Source: Klebsormidium nitens (lineage: Eukaryota > Streptophyta > Klebsormidiophyceae > Klebsormidiales > Klebsormidiaceae). From it: DNA of 64,000 bases. The notes beneath the pieces were generated by a model. That model had not been told where the DNA came from. It saw only the letters and a list, made by a program, of their open reading frames with translations, and ran no database searches. Every line of letters starts with the position of its first letter. Within the stretch, counting starts at the first letter, position 1. Positions 26,847 through 40,300 of the stretch are shown piece after piece. Where the stretch lies: positions 62,001 to 126,000 of the forward strand of contig DF236970.1 of NCBI GenBank assembly GCA_000708835.1. Reading direction: 5' to 3'. A program made the position numbers and the translations under genes.

Positions 26847-29390
26847 CCGCCACGGGCCCGCCACAGCTCTTCTTGCAGCCAATGCCGTTAGATGGCTAAG
26901 TTCAACATCGTCGGCGGGAAATGCTTGACCTCCGAGTCCGGAGTCCGGACTCCAGCCTGCCTAGCTGTCCTAAGCTATAGAAGTAAGTTCCCCCGGGAAC
27001 CAGTACCGATTCAAATTCCAAACACAAAAAGACACATGCTTGAACCGTCCGATTTGATGGGGAGAACCGGATCGTAGGCTGTCGTAGGCTCCGATATCTT
27101 GGATACAATGTTCAAATCTAGACCCGCAAGATATTTGATGTGCAGTGTGCACATCCGGCAATGATTGGGGGGGCAGAATTTCCGACTAGATAGTGATCAT
27201 AGCAATGCAGCCATATATGAGATTGGGTCCTTCTTCCTTATGCATACGATGCTGTGAGGATTGACACTAGACGCAGAAGGTCGTCTGCAATACCCGATGC
27301 GGTGTCAATGAAGAACGACTTCTGGTCCGAAGGGCTCCGACCGTTTTTAATACCACACCCACAGGCTGTAGGTACATAGCTTATATGCCACTGTATGTGA
27401 ACTGCTGTTGGCGGCAGATTCGCGCAGAGCCAGTTGAAGCTCTGGCGTTGCAATTTGCTCAAGTGCAGCCTGCACTTGCCACTAGGTACTGAACTTGAAG
27501 CAGCCTTCAGGCTCAGCAGCTTCAGCTGTTTGCATTCGGCGCCCATTCGGCGCTACGATCCCTCGAGCATTGTCCATCAAAACCGCAGTCCTTGCCAGTA
27601 CCTAATCCTACCTAGTTTACGGATTGGTCCTCCAATCCGTTGTTGGACTGCTGTTGCCTCGTTCCAAGAGGTCACATTCGAGAGGTCCTTGTCAATTGGT
27701 GCTGAGGGGTCGCAGAGTTATCTGGGGTAGACTCTTTCGTGCTCTATCCTCCTCGACATCTGTAGGAGCTCACATCAGATCTGATACCAAAGACTGAGTC
27801 AGCAAGTTGGCATATCTATCCAGCAATTTAATCCAGGTATCTACCAAATCAATTGGTGCATCAGCACGTGCTGTGAGCATTAATCTTGCGCGGCGGCTGG
27901 TTGGTTTACAGAGAGGATTGCAGTGGTGCTCAAGCTGGGCCAAGGGTTCTAAAGTACGTGCGCTTCATCCGGTACACTAGCAAGGTGTGGAAGTCTTTCC
28001 TGGTGATTCTAGAGAATTGAATTGCCCCTGCAGATCTAGTATCCCAAAGTCAGGCACCACGGCCTCCAGAGTTGGAAGTTTCATGTTGGATCAGCAAGCA
28101 TTGATTGGTGCACATTATGGTTGCTACCATGTTCAGCACTAGTTTGTGAATGTCCGACTCCCAGCGGGTCTATGCTACAAATGCCATCTTCATGGCTGCT
28201 GCTTGCCAGGACTCCTTTGAACAGTTTACGAGGGGGAAATCAATGATGTACTGTTGAAGCGGAATTTGACTTGTGTGGTAGCTGTTAGTGATTCTGCAAG
28301 CTGTTTGTTTGTTTGACGGAGCTGTTGTCGCTGATCTGATTGGAGCATCATAAAGGAAGATGTAATCTGCTTGACAAGCAATTGCAGCGATCTCGGGAAA
28401 TTCTGCACCTGCACATCATTACCGGTATGCTAGATCCACATTCAGGGCCTGTGAGACTCCGTTCAACATCTGGCGCACATTCAGATCTATCAGAGATTGT
28501 CTTGCTGAATTAGAGCACCCCTCATGTGCACATATCAAGGCGTAGAGCAACGGCGCCTGCAAAAGAACTCGCCAACCCTTTGATTCTGATCTGTGCGCTT
28601 GCGAACAATTTACTGACATGATCAGGCAGCTTTTGCAAGCGGTTCGGTTGGTATCGTGACGAATCGAGTTGAGAACAGCTGGCCCATTTCAAAGTCTCAT
28701 GGGACCACTAAAATTGTCTATCCAGAGAAAGCGTCCCTTGCTTTGATGGTTAGTGGCAGATTTGGCTGTTTGTGGGCAGTGTTGTCATCGTGGCAGGAGC
28801 GTCATCTCGCTTCTCCTTGATCGTACAGTGCCAGTTCGTGACTTCTCCGTATTCAACGGCACCACAATCTTGATGGCAGTCCATTCAGCCACATACATGT
28901 TCCTCAAAAGACTCCATTCCTTGTCTCTTTTGGCAAGAAGAGAACTTACAGTCTTTGGACATTTTGTCACATTCATAATCGTGCCATCAAGTTCACTTTT
29001 ACATCTCCAAATTCACTCTGCTTCACTCTGCGTCAATTAGCTACTCTTCTAAACATGAACCCTTGCTAACAAATCTGCTGATTCAGAAGCTGCTTTAAAC
29101 GATTGGTCCATACTCACCTGATCAATTGGCGCCTGATGCCACCTCATTGAGCTTCTCTCTGACTGGAAAGCCCCCAGTTAACAGGAGAAGCTGTCAGATA
29201 TTACATTCTCAAATCGCTTCTCAAATTTTCAATCCGTCCCCTGTACCTAGTTAATCGCCTCTTGTGAAGTATCTGCAGTGATAACTCTTGCTATGTGATA
29301 AAGCCCCAGGCAAAGAAAGACTCGGCTACAGATGTTTCAAAGAAGGCCAACTCCCAGGCTGATGCGAGGATGGTGGTTTTGTTTTTGCAG

Positions 29391-32300
29391 ATGGCTCCTC
29401 AGGCCGAGAAGACCGAGTTTGTTGTTGACGACGATATCCGCAAGGCCGGCCTTCTCAGCCGGCGGAAGCCATCGGCTGCTGGTTCCACTGCAGAAGGCCC
29501 GGTGAAGATGTTCACGAAGGAGGAGGTGGCCAAGCATGACAGGCCCGAGGACTGCTGGATGATCATCAGGGGCAAGGTGTACGATGTCACGGCTTGGTGA
29601 GCAATGTTGTCAGCTTACAGCTTTGAGCTGGACCTGTAGGACGGCAGTTGGTGAATCTTTGGTCTCTGTGACCTTGGCGGGGGCCAAAGTGGATCTGGTT
29701 GTTGGGGCAAAGAAGTGTGCCGGCAGGGCTTGCATCGAAGGAGGTGATCAAAGGCCACTTTCAGATGGAATCCGTTCTCGAAGGATTGCCTGAGTGGTCG
29801 AAGTGCTCCCAGGGGAAGCGCTGACCTGGTTATCGCGGACAGAAGGTCACTGAGAAAGGAATTGCTGCATGCATCACCAAGCTTACGTTGACATGCCCGC
29901 TTTGTCAAGTACGATCTCATCGAGTAAGACACAGCACTTTGTCGTTTGAGGCTTGCACCTCACTTTTCAAGGTCACGGCCAGCCTTCTTTTAGCTTAGTC
30001 TTGCATACTCGAGGAACGGCCGACTGGATGACCCAGTCACCACAGTGGGCAAACAGTAAAGGTTGTCTTTTCAAAGCACTCATCTTTTGTGAACCGTATC
30101 CTCTTTGCACCTCCAAGGAGGTGCAAGAAGGATCGATGTATCTGCTGGAGCAACAAGCCAAACAAAGCGACTGTTCTGCATCCTCATACAAAATGACCCG
30201 GGAAACTCTAGAAAGACGCAAAAAGAAGCGAGGAGAGCACCAACTGAGCCAAAAGCCTCTCTACCTTCTGCAGGGTACCCAAGCACCCGGGGGGCAGCCT
30301 GATCTACGTTAAGGCTGGATATGAGAACACGCAGCTCTTTGAGTCATACCACCCGCTTTACGTCAGGTGAGAACTGCTGAGCTTTGACACCAAGTTAATT
30401 TGAGAGCCATGCTCTCTGCGCTGCCAACTCACAAAATGTGCTGTGGTGTAATGAAGAACGGGAATGAATGGGCTATCTTGCTCATTGTTCTGTCTACGGC
30501 TGTTTCTTGCTGCAATCATCTTCTCTACCCTGCCATCATTTCTATCTGTCAGCTCCTTCCAACAGCCATCATTTCTTCACCAATCGAGGCAAACGGAAAG
30601 GTTTGAGGATCCTGCGTCCGCTTAGGAATGAGGAGCAAAGTCTTTGCTAAGTGGCTGTGCAGAAAGATGCTGGACAAGTTCTACATTGGCGATCTTGAGC
30701 GGCCTGCCGGTGCAATTGCCGAGCCACAGTGGGGGTACGTCGAGTACGACGATGATGAGTCGGAGAGCAGTTTCTACAACACGATGAAGCGCAGGGTTGA
30801 GGCGCACTTCAAGAGCAAGAAGGTGAGACTAGACCTTGCCTCTTAGATAATCCAAAGACTGTTGGCTGGGCGGAGTGCATTGAGAAAGTATGCAATCTGT
30901 CCTGCCACGAGAGAAGGCCCAGGCGGGCAGGACCAGCCCTGTTTGCGCTGGCCAGCAGAGGTTTGACAATTCGATAGGTGGATGTAATTGATTGGCTGGA
31001 TCCCAAGCGGGCTTTACACGCTAGCCGTTCAGATGGTTTCCATAGTGTTGGTGTTGATGCAACAAGTTGGACTGTGAGTGGATAAGATGGATCCGAAGCG
31101 CCATATGGCGAAAAAGCTTGCGCAAGGGCTTTGGGAAGGATGCCTGTGAGCACAGCCGAAACGAGCTTATGTGCTCCAATTTTAACTGAAGGCAGAGTGG
31201 AAAGTAATGAAAGCGACTACAAGAATAGAAGAGCACGGTCAAGCTATCTCGAGATGTTTTCATGCAGAACGCCTTCTCAGAACACTTCGTGCTGAAGTTT
31301 CCCTTGGCGGTGCTATCCCCGTTGTGTGGTGTTCGGAAAGTTGTGGTTAATTACTTGCGATACAGTGCTCGAGGCACTACATGTTCGAAGTGCTCCCATA
31401 TCCTATCCCCTTATGCTGTTGGACATGAACAACCAAACAACAGAGAGTTGATGACTGATCCTTCTTTTGTTCAATTCTCCAGATCAACCCCCGCAACCAC
31501 CCGCTGATGGTGTTCAAGTCGTTCTTCATCCTCTTCTCGTATGCGGCGTCCTTCTACTTCACCTTCCTCTGGTGCAGCAACACGTGGCTGTGCGCGCTTG
31601 GCGCGGCGTCGATGGGGTTCTTCGCAGCACAATTCGGGATGTCGATCCAGCACGATGCGAACCATGGTGAGTCCCTTCACTGAGGTGTTCATTGCAAACG
31701 TTGGGGTAGGGAAAAGGGAGAGAATGGGGTGATCGAATCCCAAGATTTTCGGAGGGGCTGCCTAGATTGCCTTTTTTAACCTGTGTACTCGGTCGAGGTT
31801 CGCATCTGCTTCTGCTGATTACAAACAAGCATCGTAGGGTTGTGGCTGTTCATGTGCTGAAACGAGCCGGGTCCGCCTCATTGCTCGACAGCGTGGACTG
31901 AACCAAGTTCACCTCCAGAAGAACTACGATAAGCGGGGAGAAACTCGGTTGCTCATCGCGTGCCACATTTGTTTTTTTCTGAAGCCCCGCACCCAGTTTC
32001 ATTCCATGCTCATGCACTGTTCTCGTTTACTTTCAGGGGCCTACACGGATTGGCTCGGACTCGGGTACTTCATGAGCCTCACGCTCGATTGCATCGGATT
32101 GAGCAGGTACGTGCAGTCACTCTATGCGCGTATCGATCTTGCTTGTGAGCATTCAGGCTGAGGGGTGAAGTGTCAAGAATGTGGGTCAAGCCCTGGCTTC
32201 GTCTATTTTAGCAGGACGAACAACGTAGATTGTGGGATGGGCTTCCGTCCAACGTTTGCTAGACTTCCTCTGCGCCAATAGAAAGCAGAGCTTTCGTACC

Positions 32301-35300
32301 TCCGCGTACCTTGCACTCGACCTCTTTTAACGATGAACCTGTCCCCGACGAGTTGTGCCAGAGGAGTTTTGAGTCCCTGGCTGACGGCATGCTATATTTG
32401 ACCATCAAGATTTTTCGCTCTGCTTCGTCACGCTCCAGCTCTTTCTGGAGGTGCTAGGCGTGTAACAAGAAGACTTCCTGGCAGTCAAAAGCCATTTACT
32501 AAAAAGAACTTGTCCTTCGCCTTTTTAGCTTCATGTGGCGGCAGGAGCACGTGGTCGGGCACCACGCGTACACGAACGTCGACCAGCAGGACCCCGACTT
32601 GAGTGAGTGAATCGTTTCCGGGATGTCTGCGACAGTTGCCGTCAGCGCAGCACTCTTTGTACACACGTTCGAACTTCTGACTCTTCCGTGGATCATCTAC
32701 ACGCACGTTCGTAGCTCCTCAAGAAACTGCGATCTTTTGAGATCATCTACATTTGTCTCCACCTCGGTAGAGCCGCAGCGAGACCAGATGGTCATTTGTC
32801 CCAGTTAACGAGATGCCTTCTACGCGGTTCTCGCGGGACGAGGTGGACCTTTCGTACATGATGCACCCCTGTCTCAGGCCTGTCAAACTCAGGTTAACAT
32901 GTTACGGCGCCAGTACTTGTTGGGTGCAAATGTAAAGGGTTTCAACGATGTAGGAAACTCCCCACCTTTGTGGGATGTACCGCATGCTCGCGTCAAAAAC
33001 AACATGTTGACCCAAGGTTGAAGGGGCCCGAGTGTATCTGAGCTTCTACTGGAAAGGCGTAACCAATTGAGAAGGGTAAAAGCTTGTCGGACCCAGTAGT
33101 AATGTTCAATCAACGCACGTGTGCAGGCCCGGGCGTGTCAGGGAAGCAGGCTGACGTCCTCCGCATGACTGAGAACCAACCGAAGGCAGGCTTCCACGCT
33201 TACCAGGTAAGGGCTCCTGTTCTCGTTTGCTCCTTCTCTGTCCTCGAAAAAAGTTTGCTCGCACTCAGGGTCAAGAAAACCACAGATAAAAATAGTTATC
33301 TGTTTTAGGACACTCCATGCTCGGACCCCTCTCTCGAACGGTTCAAAACGAAACTTTCGCTCGTCTTTGCGAGCCTGCCAATCTACAGTACCTCTGTCAG
33401 GATTAGGAAGTAGTCTGCAAAACCTCCAAGTTTAGAAGACTTCTCCATGCAAGTCTGCTATTCCTGACCTTCTTTCTCATGAGTTTTACTCTCCCCTTCC
33501 GCAGCACATCTACATGGCGTTCCTCTACAGCATCGTCTTCCTGAAGAGCATCTTCCTCAACGACTTCCAAGCTCTAATCGACGGCCAGACTGGCGTGTGA
33601 GTCCCCAGCTCGCCTTTTCTTTTGTATGTCGTCCACTCCCTGCCTGAGGAGAAACATATTGAAAGTCTCGTTCCTACTTGTTCTTGGATAGAAGTGCAGG
33701 TTGGAAGTCGGTTTGTTTCTGCTGTCTGCGCACAATCAACCCTCAGAATGATTATTTCAGGAACGCTCATCACGAGTACACAAAGCTCGCCTTTCGAGCG
33801 TTGGAAGCGAAACATTGAGGCGTCCAGGTTTCTTTTCAGAAAGCAACGAAGTTGTTTGATGTCAGTCAGTTCAATCCCGCGTCAATTGGGTTCACCTCGA
33901 GCAGAAGATGAGCAGGATTTGACGATCACCTCGCTTTCTGCAGCGTACGCATCGCCCGCATGACTCCCATGGAGACGTTCTTCTTCTGGACCACCAAGGC
34001 GTTCTACGTGGGGTATATGTTCGTGTTGCCTGCGCTCTACAGCCCGCTTTCAGGCTGGAAGATCGCGCTCCTCTATGTCTTTTCTCAGGTGAAGCATACG
34101 CAACATCTGAGCCAACTTCATTTTGAAACTGGAGACGAATATCGAAATAGCAGATGCCATAATGGACATCTCAGTATCGCAAATTGTTGCTTCGTCTCTC
34201 TTTTCTTCAAACAAACGATTTTCCTCTGGCTAGGCCGGAAAAGCGCGTGCTTCTCTCCTGTGTTCCAGGTTTGGGCTGTCCTGTGTTGTTAAAAAGATGA
34301 GTAGCCGTCAAGAGCTTGGTCATGCAGCCTGCCTGTGATGCGAGTATGCTCATCGGAATCATGGTCTGAACCTTTCGCATACCGCGCTTCTTTTGCAGGT
34401 GTTCATTGCGTGGATTCTGATCAGCGTGTTCCAAGTCGCGCACGTGGTCGAAGAGGTGGAGTACCACAAGCCGACGGAAGCGGCCGGTAGCCTGGGGGGC
34501 AAGGTCGAGAAGGACTGGGCGAAAGCGCAGGTCGCGTCCACCGCCGACTTCGCCCCAGGGTCGCTCCTCTGGCTGCACCTCACGGGGGGGCTCAGCTGCC
34601 AGGTAAAGCTAGTCTGTTTCTTTTGCCACTGTTTATGTTCCTCCTGCTTATTGCCTTCACTTTCAACAGCAGTGGAAGGGCGAACGTGAATGCGCCTGAA
34701 GTCTTTCTTCTGACTGCACCTCGTGGGGGGGCTTGACTGCCAGGTATGCAGATGAGGCCGGGTCTTCAAAATCCAGTATTTCAAGGTTTGAAGATTTTGG
34801 TGATCTGCCATGAGGATTCGGTGGACTGCTGCAAGCTGGTGAAATGCTGCTTGTTTGGCAGTGTGGTGGTACAGCGCTTCTTGAGCGTTGGTCAAGCAAC
34901 TGGCTCTGCGCGTTTGGAGCTGACAATTAAGCACGGCTTAAATTTGGGTCAAGCAGCGTCCGGCCTGTTTTGGGCTCACTTGGAGAACAGTGGCCTTTCG
35001 CCAGTAGTCTCCCGATGGCCGTTCGATGCCGACCGGTGCCTTGTTCCCGTTTGTGCTCCAATTGGGCTTCAGGCCCGAGCAAAGTCGTCAACGCGTCAGT
35101 ATGTTGACTTGTTTTTTGCGTTGGAACTTGGTGATCTAGGAGTTTGAAGCCGCACATCAACCAATGCTGAGAGCTGAATAGGAGCAATATTTGGCCGCAG
35201 ATCGAACACCATCTCTTTCCCGGAGTGTGCCACGTGTACTACCCGGAGATTGCGCCAATCGTACAGCAGACGTGCAAGGAGTTCGACGTGCCATACAACT

Positions 35301-35950
35301 GCCACCCCTCGGTAAGCAAAAGCTGGCACAACTTGAGGTCAACCCCAGTCTGCGCTCAGTGGAGTTCGGCTATCCTGGTTGATTGAAATTTGCGAGAGCC
35401 GGATTAGGCACCCCGTGCTCGCCAATACCAAGTTTGTAAAAACGGATGTGCGAGCCGAAGAAAGAGCTGTCCCAAGGTATTATGCAAGTACGGTACATCT
35501 TACAGTGAATGCGCAACGGGCCGACACAAGCCAGGCTCGAACGCATGCAGATTTTGCGGGTACACTGTCAGGTATTTGCGTCGCCAGCTGCAAGAACGAA
35601 CAAAAAATCTCGGGGACTTATGTAATCTTGCTGCAGTCCGTCCGAGTCTTCCAAGTTCGGCCCCTTTTGTTACCGGGTATTTTTGTTTTTGCTGATATTT
35701 AGATCCGAGAAATTTGACGGGTGCTATCCCTGCTAACCCGCCAGTAAGGAAGAGCCAAGGTTGAGATGGTCGCTCATATAGCACGACAACAAGTATTTGC
35801 GCTGTCCCTGTTATTTTTCGTAGAGGCGCTAAAGCCAAGGTCACTGACGTCCTTCGTCGACGTTTGCAGCTGTGGGCGGGTCTGCAGTCGCACTTCCGCC
35901 ACATGCGGAAGATGGGAGTGCAGAACCTCGACATTCGCTTGGACGGCTAG
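29391..35950 (+). CDS. Cytochrome b5-fused front-end fatty acid desaturase
   Basis: Membrane enzyme that inserts a double bond between an existing one and the carboxyl end of a fatty acyl chain, using its own cytochrome b5 domain as electron donor. Exons: 29391-29596, 30274-30366, 30663-30822, 31483-31666, 32037-32106, 32529-32602, 33127-33206, 33505-33596, 33944-34088, 34399-34602, 35201-35311, 35870-35950; 1500 nt, 499 aa, all in phase. The b5 domain (about 40-130) has VPKHPGGS and FESYHPLY supplying the two haem histidines. Three histidine boxes follow: HDANH (about 210-214), HVVGHH (245-250) and QIEHH (436-440). The Q in the third box is diagnostic of front-end desaturases. Hydrophobic segments lie between boxes. 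Sequence looks closest to delta-5/delta-6 acyl desaturases of algae and bryophytes; regiospecificity cannot be read from it. The start is the ATG right after a likely untranslated-leader intron; upstream in-frame ATGs exist. Confidence 0.93.
34555..34747 (+). repeat. Duplicated exon end and donor in the desaturase gene
   Basis: The end of exon 10 with its 5' splice site (about 34558-34608, CTGCCAG|GTAAAGC) recurs about 141 bases downstream in the intron (about 34700-34749, CTGCCAG|GTATGC). Roughly three quarters of the bases match, including the run of G and the GGCTGCACCTC-like segment. The copy still has a donor-like GT. Confidence 0.8.
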
Positions 35951-37352
35951 AGCGGCGATTGGGCCAAGATTGGCGCTGGCACGTCAAAGATCTAAAACGG
36001 TTGCAAAAAGTTGAAGTCAAAAGCAAGGTATCGTGGCTCGCAGCAGACGAGAAGCTCATTTGGGCTAGCTAGGGGTATTTCTGCTAGGGGTATTTCTTTT
36101 CGTTGGTGTTGTCGCATCGCTCGCAATCAGTATTGTTGAGTTGAAAAAGACTTCCGATATTCAACGCAGGAGCAGCCAAGTAGTTGCTAGTAAAAGTTGA
36201 CGAAGTAGCCTGTAGGCTTTAAATTTTCTTAAATAGCTATTTAAACAACGTGCTTTTTCTCTTGAGCATTAGAGGCGGACTTCTTCCGAAGAGACCTCGT
36301 TGTTGTTTCCCTGTCCGTTGAAACCCTTCGCTGTAGTCGTCAGACTAAAAACTGTCCTCGTCATATTAAAGCGCAGAGAGTCCGACTCGACAAGTAGAGA
36401 ATCGTGTCGATCAGCCTATCAGGGTTGAGGGACGACAATAAACGGGTGCAGACAATACTTGGAATCCAGACATTCATAGACCAGCCTTACAACGAAGCTA
36501 ACGATCGTACATAACCGTCTTAACCACCATTCTGTTTCCTGACTTACGAGTCACGTTTCAGAAGCCTCTTGTCAGCCCTTTACTGGTACGTTCAGTGGGC
36601 ATGTTCGACAACAAATATTGGTATCGCAAACTGTGACTGGCCCCGCGGCCGCTTGATCGACATGTGCACTTAATGCATCAAACGCTAGATGCTCTTAATG
36701 TCTTGATCGATTATACCGCCAGTGTACCATGGACATTCCTGACATCATATATCGCGAGATTGCTCAACAACCGTGCATGCATGCGGAACGTAATGATTGC
36801 AATCAAGTCGTACTGAGCATGCCAGGTAAAAATCTGGTTGATCGATAACATGCACGTGATTAGTCACTATCTTATACAGCCATATGTGCAGAGTCGGACT
36901 ACATTGAAACAATGTCATGCTTATACCGGTACGGTATATACGGTATACCGGGTCACAATTCGCACACGTTGGTTTTGCGCACGCGCAATTTGTCTGTGCC
37001 TCCAAGTCAGCTCAAGGTCATGCTCTAAATTGGACGTACGTTTGGAGGATGAGTGCATGAATGATTTGATCAAAGACAGGCTTTATGACCCAGACGGATT
37101 TTATGGCAGTATTGCGACTCATGCATTTCAACATGTCTCCCGTGATATGTTCTGATCCTCAACGAACGCGGAGGACTATTTCAAGGCCAAAAATGGACCA
37201 CGAAACCTTGATCTTGCGGTCCACATTCTCAATGTGTTTCTTCGCCCACCTTGCAAACTCACGTTTTGGGGGTGAACCTACTATTTGTACAGTCGGACCT
37301 TTCTAAAGATGACACCACTGTCCCAGCCCATAGGCGTCTTATTGACTAACCC
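35951..37352. other. Intergenic between convergent genes
   Basis: It should hold the 3' ends of the desaturase and RING genes. A 15-base direct repeat (GCTAGGGGTATTTCT) occurs twice from 36066. A palindromic ACCGGTA/TACCGT cluster near 36922-36951 resembles the GGTACC-rich block near 26 kb. No coding signal was seen. Confidence 0.6.
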
Positions 37353-40300
37353 CTAAGCGGTGGTGAACGCTCGCACAACCTCGAGGATGGGTGCACGGCA
37401 CAGAGGGCACTTCCCCGTGCTCTGCTGCAGCTGCCTCGCGCACGAGTGGCAGGCGCACATATGGCCGCACCTGCACAAAGGACATACAGTCTGCTTGTGA
37501 TCAAGCACAACAGAGTCCTATTCTACAGACGGTGGAAACTATGGAAATGCTTCGCACTCTGAGTGAGCTAACTCTTTGAATATCTCGCAGTTGTTCTCTT
37601 TTGAGTTCGTCATGAGAAGATTGTGGGGCCATTTGAGATTACTAGGACTCCCCTCGACCGAGATGTCCAGGCCTTCTTTCCCGTGCACTCTTCTATGCAG
37701 ATGTGTTGGGCCCCTGCAATCCTGATGCGGCGGCCATTGAAGAAGAGACAAGGTCGTGAAAACAGTTTTTGCATCCGGAATGATGACTATGTTTCAATGA
37801 GAAAAACCACCCAGTTCTCAATGAAAGGGGACTGGTCGTTGTTTGCAGCACGGACGCGGCAAACAAGATGGGATAAAGTGGACCCTCTCAGCTTGAAACC
37901 TTCCTACCAGCTCTCAGTTGTTACCAAGAAACCACCTTTTCCGTCCCAGGCCTTTACGCCGTTGGGCTCGGGACAAGCTCCCCTTTCGGTTGGGAACCGC
38001 TGATAAGGGGAGTCTGTCATCACGGGTTTGTATACGCTGCAGCTCCTACTCTGTGACTCGGTTTTCATCCCTCTTCTAGTTGGGCCATTGCTGATGAACA
38101 CAGTCGATACTCAAAGGTTCGCAAGACGTGTATATTCTTGTTTGGAAGTGACGTCCTCACCGATAAAGGAGGGCGTCAATGCCGCTCTCGCAGCAGACGC
38201 AGCACACGCCCCGTCTGACGGTAGCCCACGTGGCACCATCCAACGGCTCCTGGGGGATCCCCCGGCCAGCGTCGTGCACGCGCGAGAGGGCCCCTGCCAC
38301 CTCCTGACGGATGGACCGTTGCAGCTCCAGCTGTGCACAGACACGAAGACGTTAACCGAAGGGTTAGGGGGGCATTTGCAAAACCCGATCTGGTCGTCTG
38401 ATCAGCGCTATGCGGGGAGAAGGAAATAGTGAACCCCCGGCTGCAAGTACGTATGTATAAGTTGGGTTCCCAGATTACTTGAGCAGACAGGGTGAAACCG
38501 GCAAGGATAGCTGAAGAGGTGGAAATAGAGTGATTCTTGGGACAGATGAAGAAGGGTAATACTCTTGATGAGGGGCTAGGGGCTCAAAAGACAATTGGGC
38601 AATGGACCGCTGCAATCTAAATGTACAAAATCTTTCTGAACAAGCAAAAAAATAAAATTTAGTGAGCCAAAAGAAGCAGGAAGATGGGGCCACAGTGACT
38701 ACCGGGCCGGTTCACTCCAAGGGAAAAGGCAGAGTACAAATGCACTACTCCAACTTGGGTAGAAGAGAAAGAAGCGCTAAGCGAGTGCAGCCAGATTCAG
38801 CAAAGTCGCCGGTATGCGACCCGAAAAAGTCGCTTCCTGATGAAAGGGGCTCTCTTCTAAACCCCACTAACCTTTCCTGCCCTCAAAAAAGCACTACCCG
38901 AACACACACATACACAATTAGATTGGTAGAGCATACGAGCCATCGCACCGATGGGTCGGTCTTGGTACCTTGTTTCATAACCGTTGACTCCTTACACTCT
39001 CCGCACCAAACTCGCCCAATTTACAAACTACTGCATACCCGTTCGAAGGGACTCATTCCAATTGAACCTGCTCTTAAAGCAAAAGCAAGAAGCACCAATG
39101 TCTTGGTCAGACATTAACCCGGCACCCACCTGCATCTCGAAACAGTTTTCCATAAGCCCGCGCATCTGCTCCATCTCCTGGCGCAGCTCCCGAACGCTCT
39201 CCCGCAGATCGTGACTGCTGCCGCCGTTTCCCTGAAAAAGCACGAAAGCGCTATCAACCCATGAGCGCCAAAGAAACAGCGGTTGAGGGGTTTGAACGCC
39301 ATAGTCTGTCATGCTCTCGATCAAGATGGGTGCCACAGCGTCTCAAAAGCAGCGGTGATTTCTTAAGACGGCTTACAAGGAGGTTGAGAATCTCTCAAGT
39401 TCATTTCTGCCATCAGATTGCTCTCAGTCTGCTATTTCCGCACTGCAATTTGATATGAAAACGTTCGGAAACGTCATCATTTTTAAATACTTTGGCCCAC
39501 ATGAGCCCTTCAAAAAAACAATAAGCGGCAAACTTTGGAGGACGCGTCGACCTCCAAAACTCCGCGGCCTGGATTGCTGAACGCCTGAAGGTCTCCAATC
39601 GGGCTCGAGCAAGGAACTAACCTGCTGGGATAAAAAGCTCCCAACCATGGAAAGCAAGGCAAGTTAGATGATTGACAACGTATGATGCTATGTATCCTGA
39701 CGTTCCCCAACCCCCTCGAAAACACGTCAGTCTTTTGTTCTGCACTCCGTCGCGTATCCGAGACGAAGGATGTTCCAATTTGGGGCGATCCCTTTCGTGG
39801 GCCGTACAAAGAGAACTGCGAGGCCTTACGCAATCAAGGCGGATTGTGCAGGTGCTGATACCGGTCTTTCATGAGGCCGAAGAATTGACTCCGTTTGGTG
39901 CGTGGAAACAAATGCCGCTCAGAAATCACCCAAAAAGGCGTTGCACAACGAAGACTCTAGTGCAAACACGTGGCGGCCTTACTGCGTGCCACCTGGCGGG
40001 CGCCGCCGCTACCGCCATCTGAGCGGGCTGCCAAAGCGGGGCCTGCGGCAGGGGCGGGGGAGCGGGGGGGGCGGCTGCTGGGGGAGCCTGTGGATTTAAA
40101 TGGGCCGAGATCAGATAAGATGGAAAATTTGCAGGGTTTGATGAAGGCCTGTGTACAACCAGTTTTTGAAAAGAGAGAGAAGACTGAAGGGGAATATGAA
40201 AAGCATCAGAAGCTTGGATTGAAATGGTTGATATGATTCTAGTCAGCGCGGATTGAGACACAACGAGATTTGGCGGCGCGCTGTGTACGGAATGTGCCGA

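Larger units (their letters stand above)
25256..29390. other. Long intergenic stretch with low-complexity repeats and a gap
   Basis: It lies upstream of both the LC8 gene (minus) and the desaturase gene (plus). It contains the GGTACC-rich block and assembly gap described separately. Between 28226 and 28619 the minus strand has two short protein-like frames (LLVKQITSSFMMLQSDQRQQ; SARQSLIDLNVRQMLNGVSQ) not joined by a usable intron, perhaps a decayed gene or element. The segment 29295-29390 just before the desaturase start is open and ends in a TTTTTGCAG acceptor, so a 5' untranslated exon with an intron is likely. Confidence 0.45.

Noticed and set aside
28226-28619. Two short minus-strand protein-like frames
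   Set aside because: They are separated by only about 14 bases with no possible intron, have no start context and match no family I know; possibly a decayed sequence.
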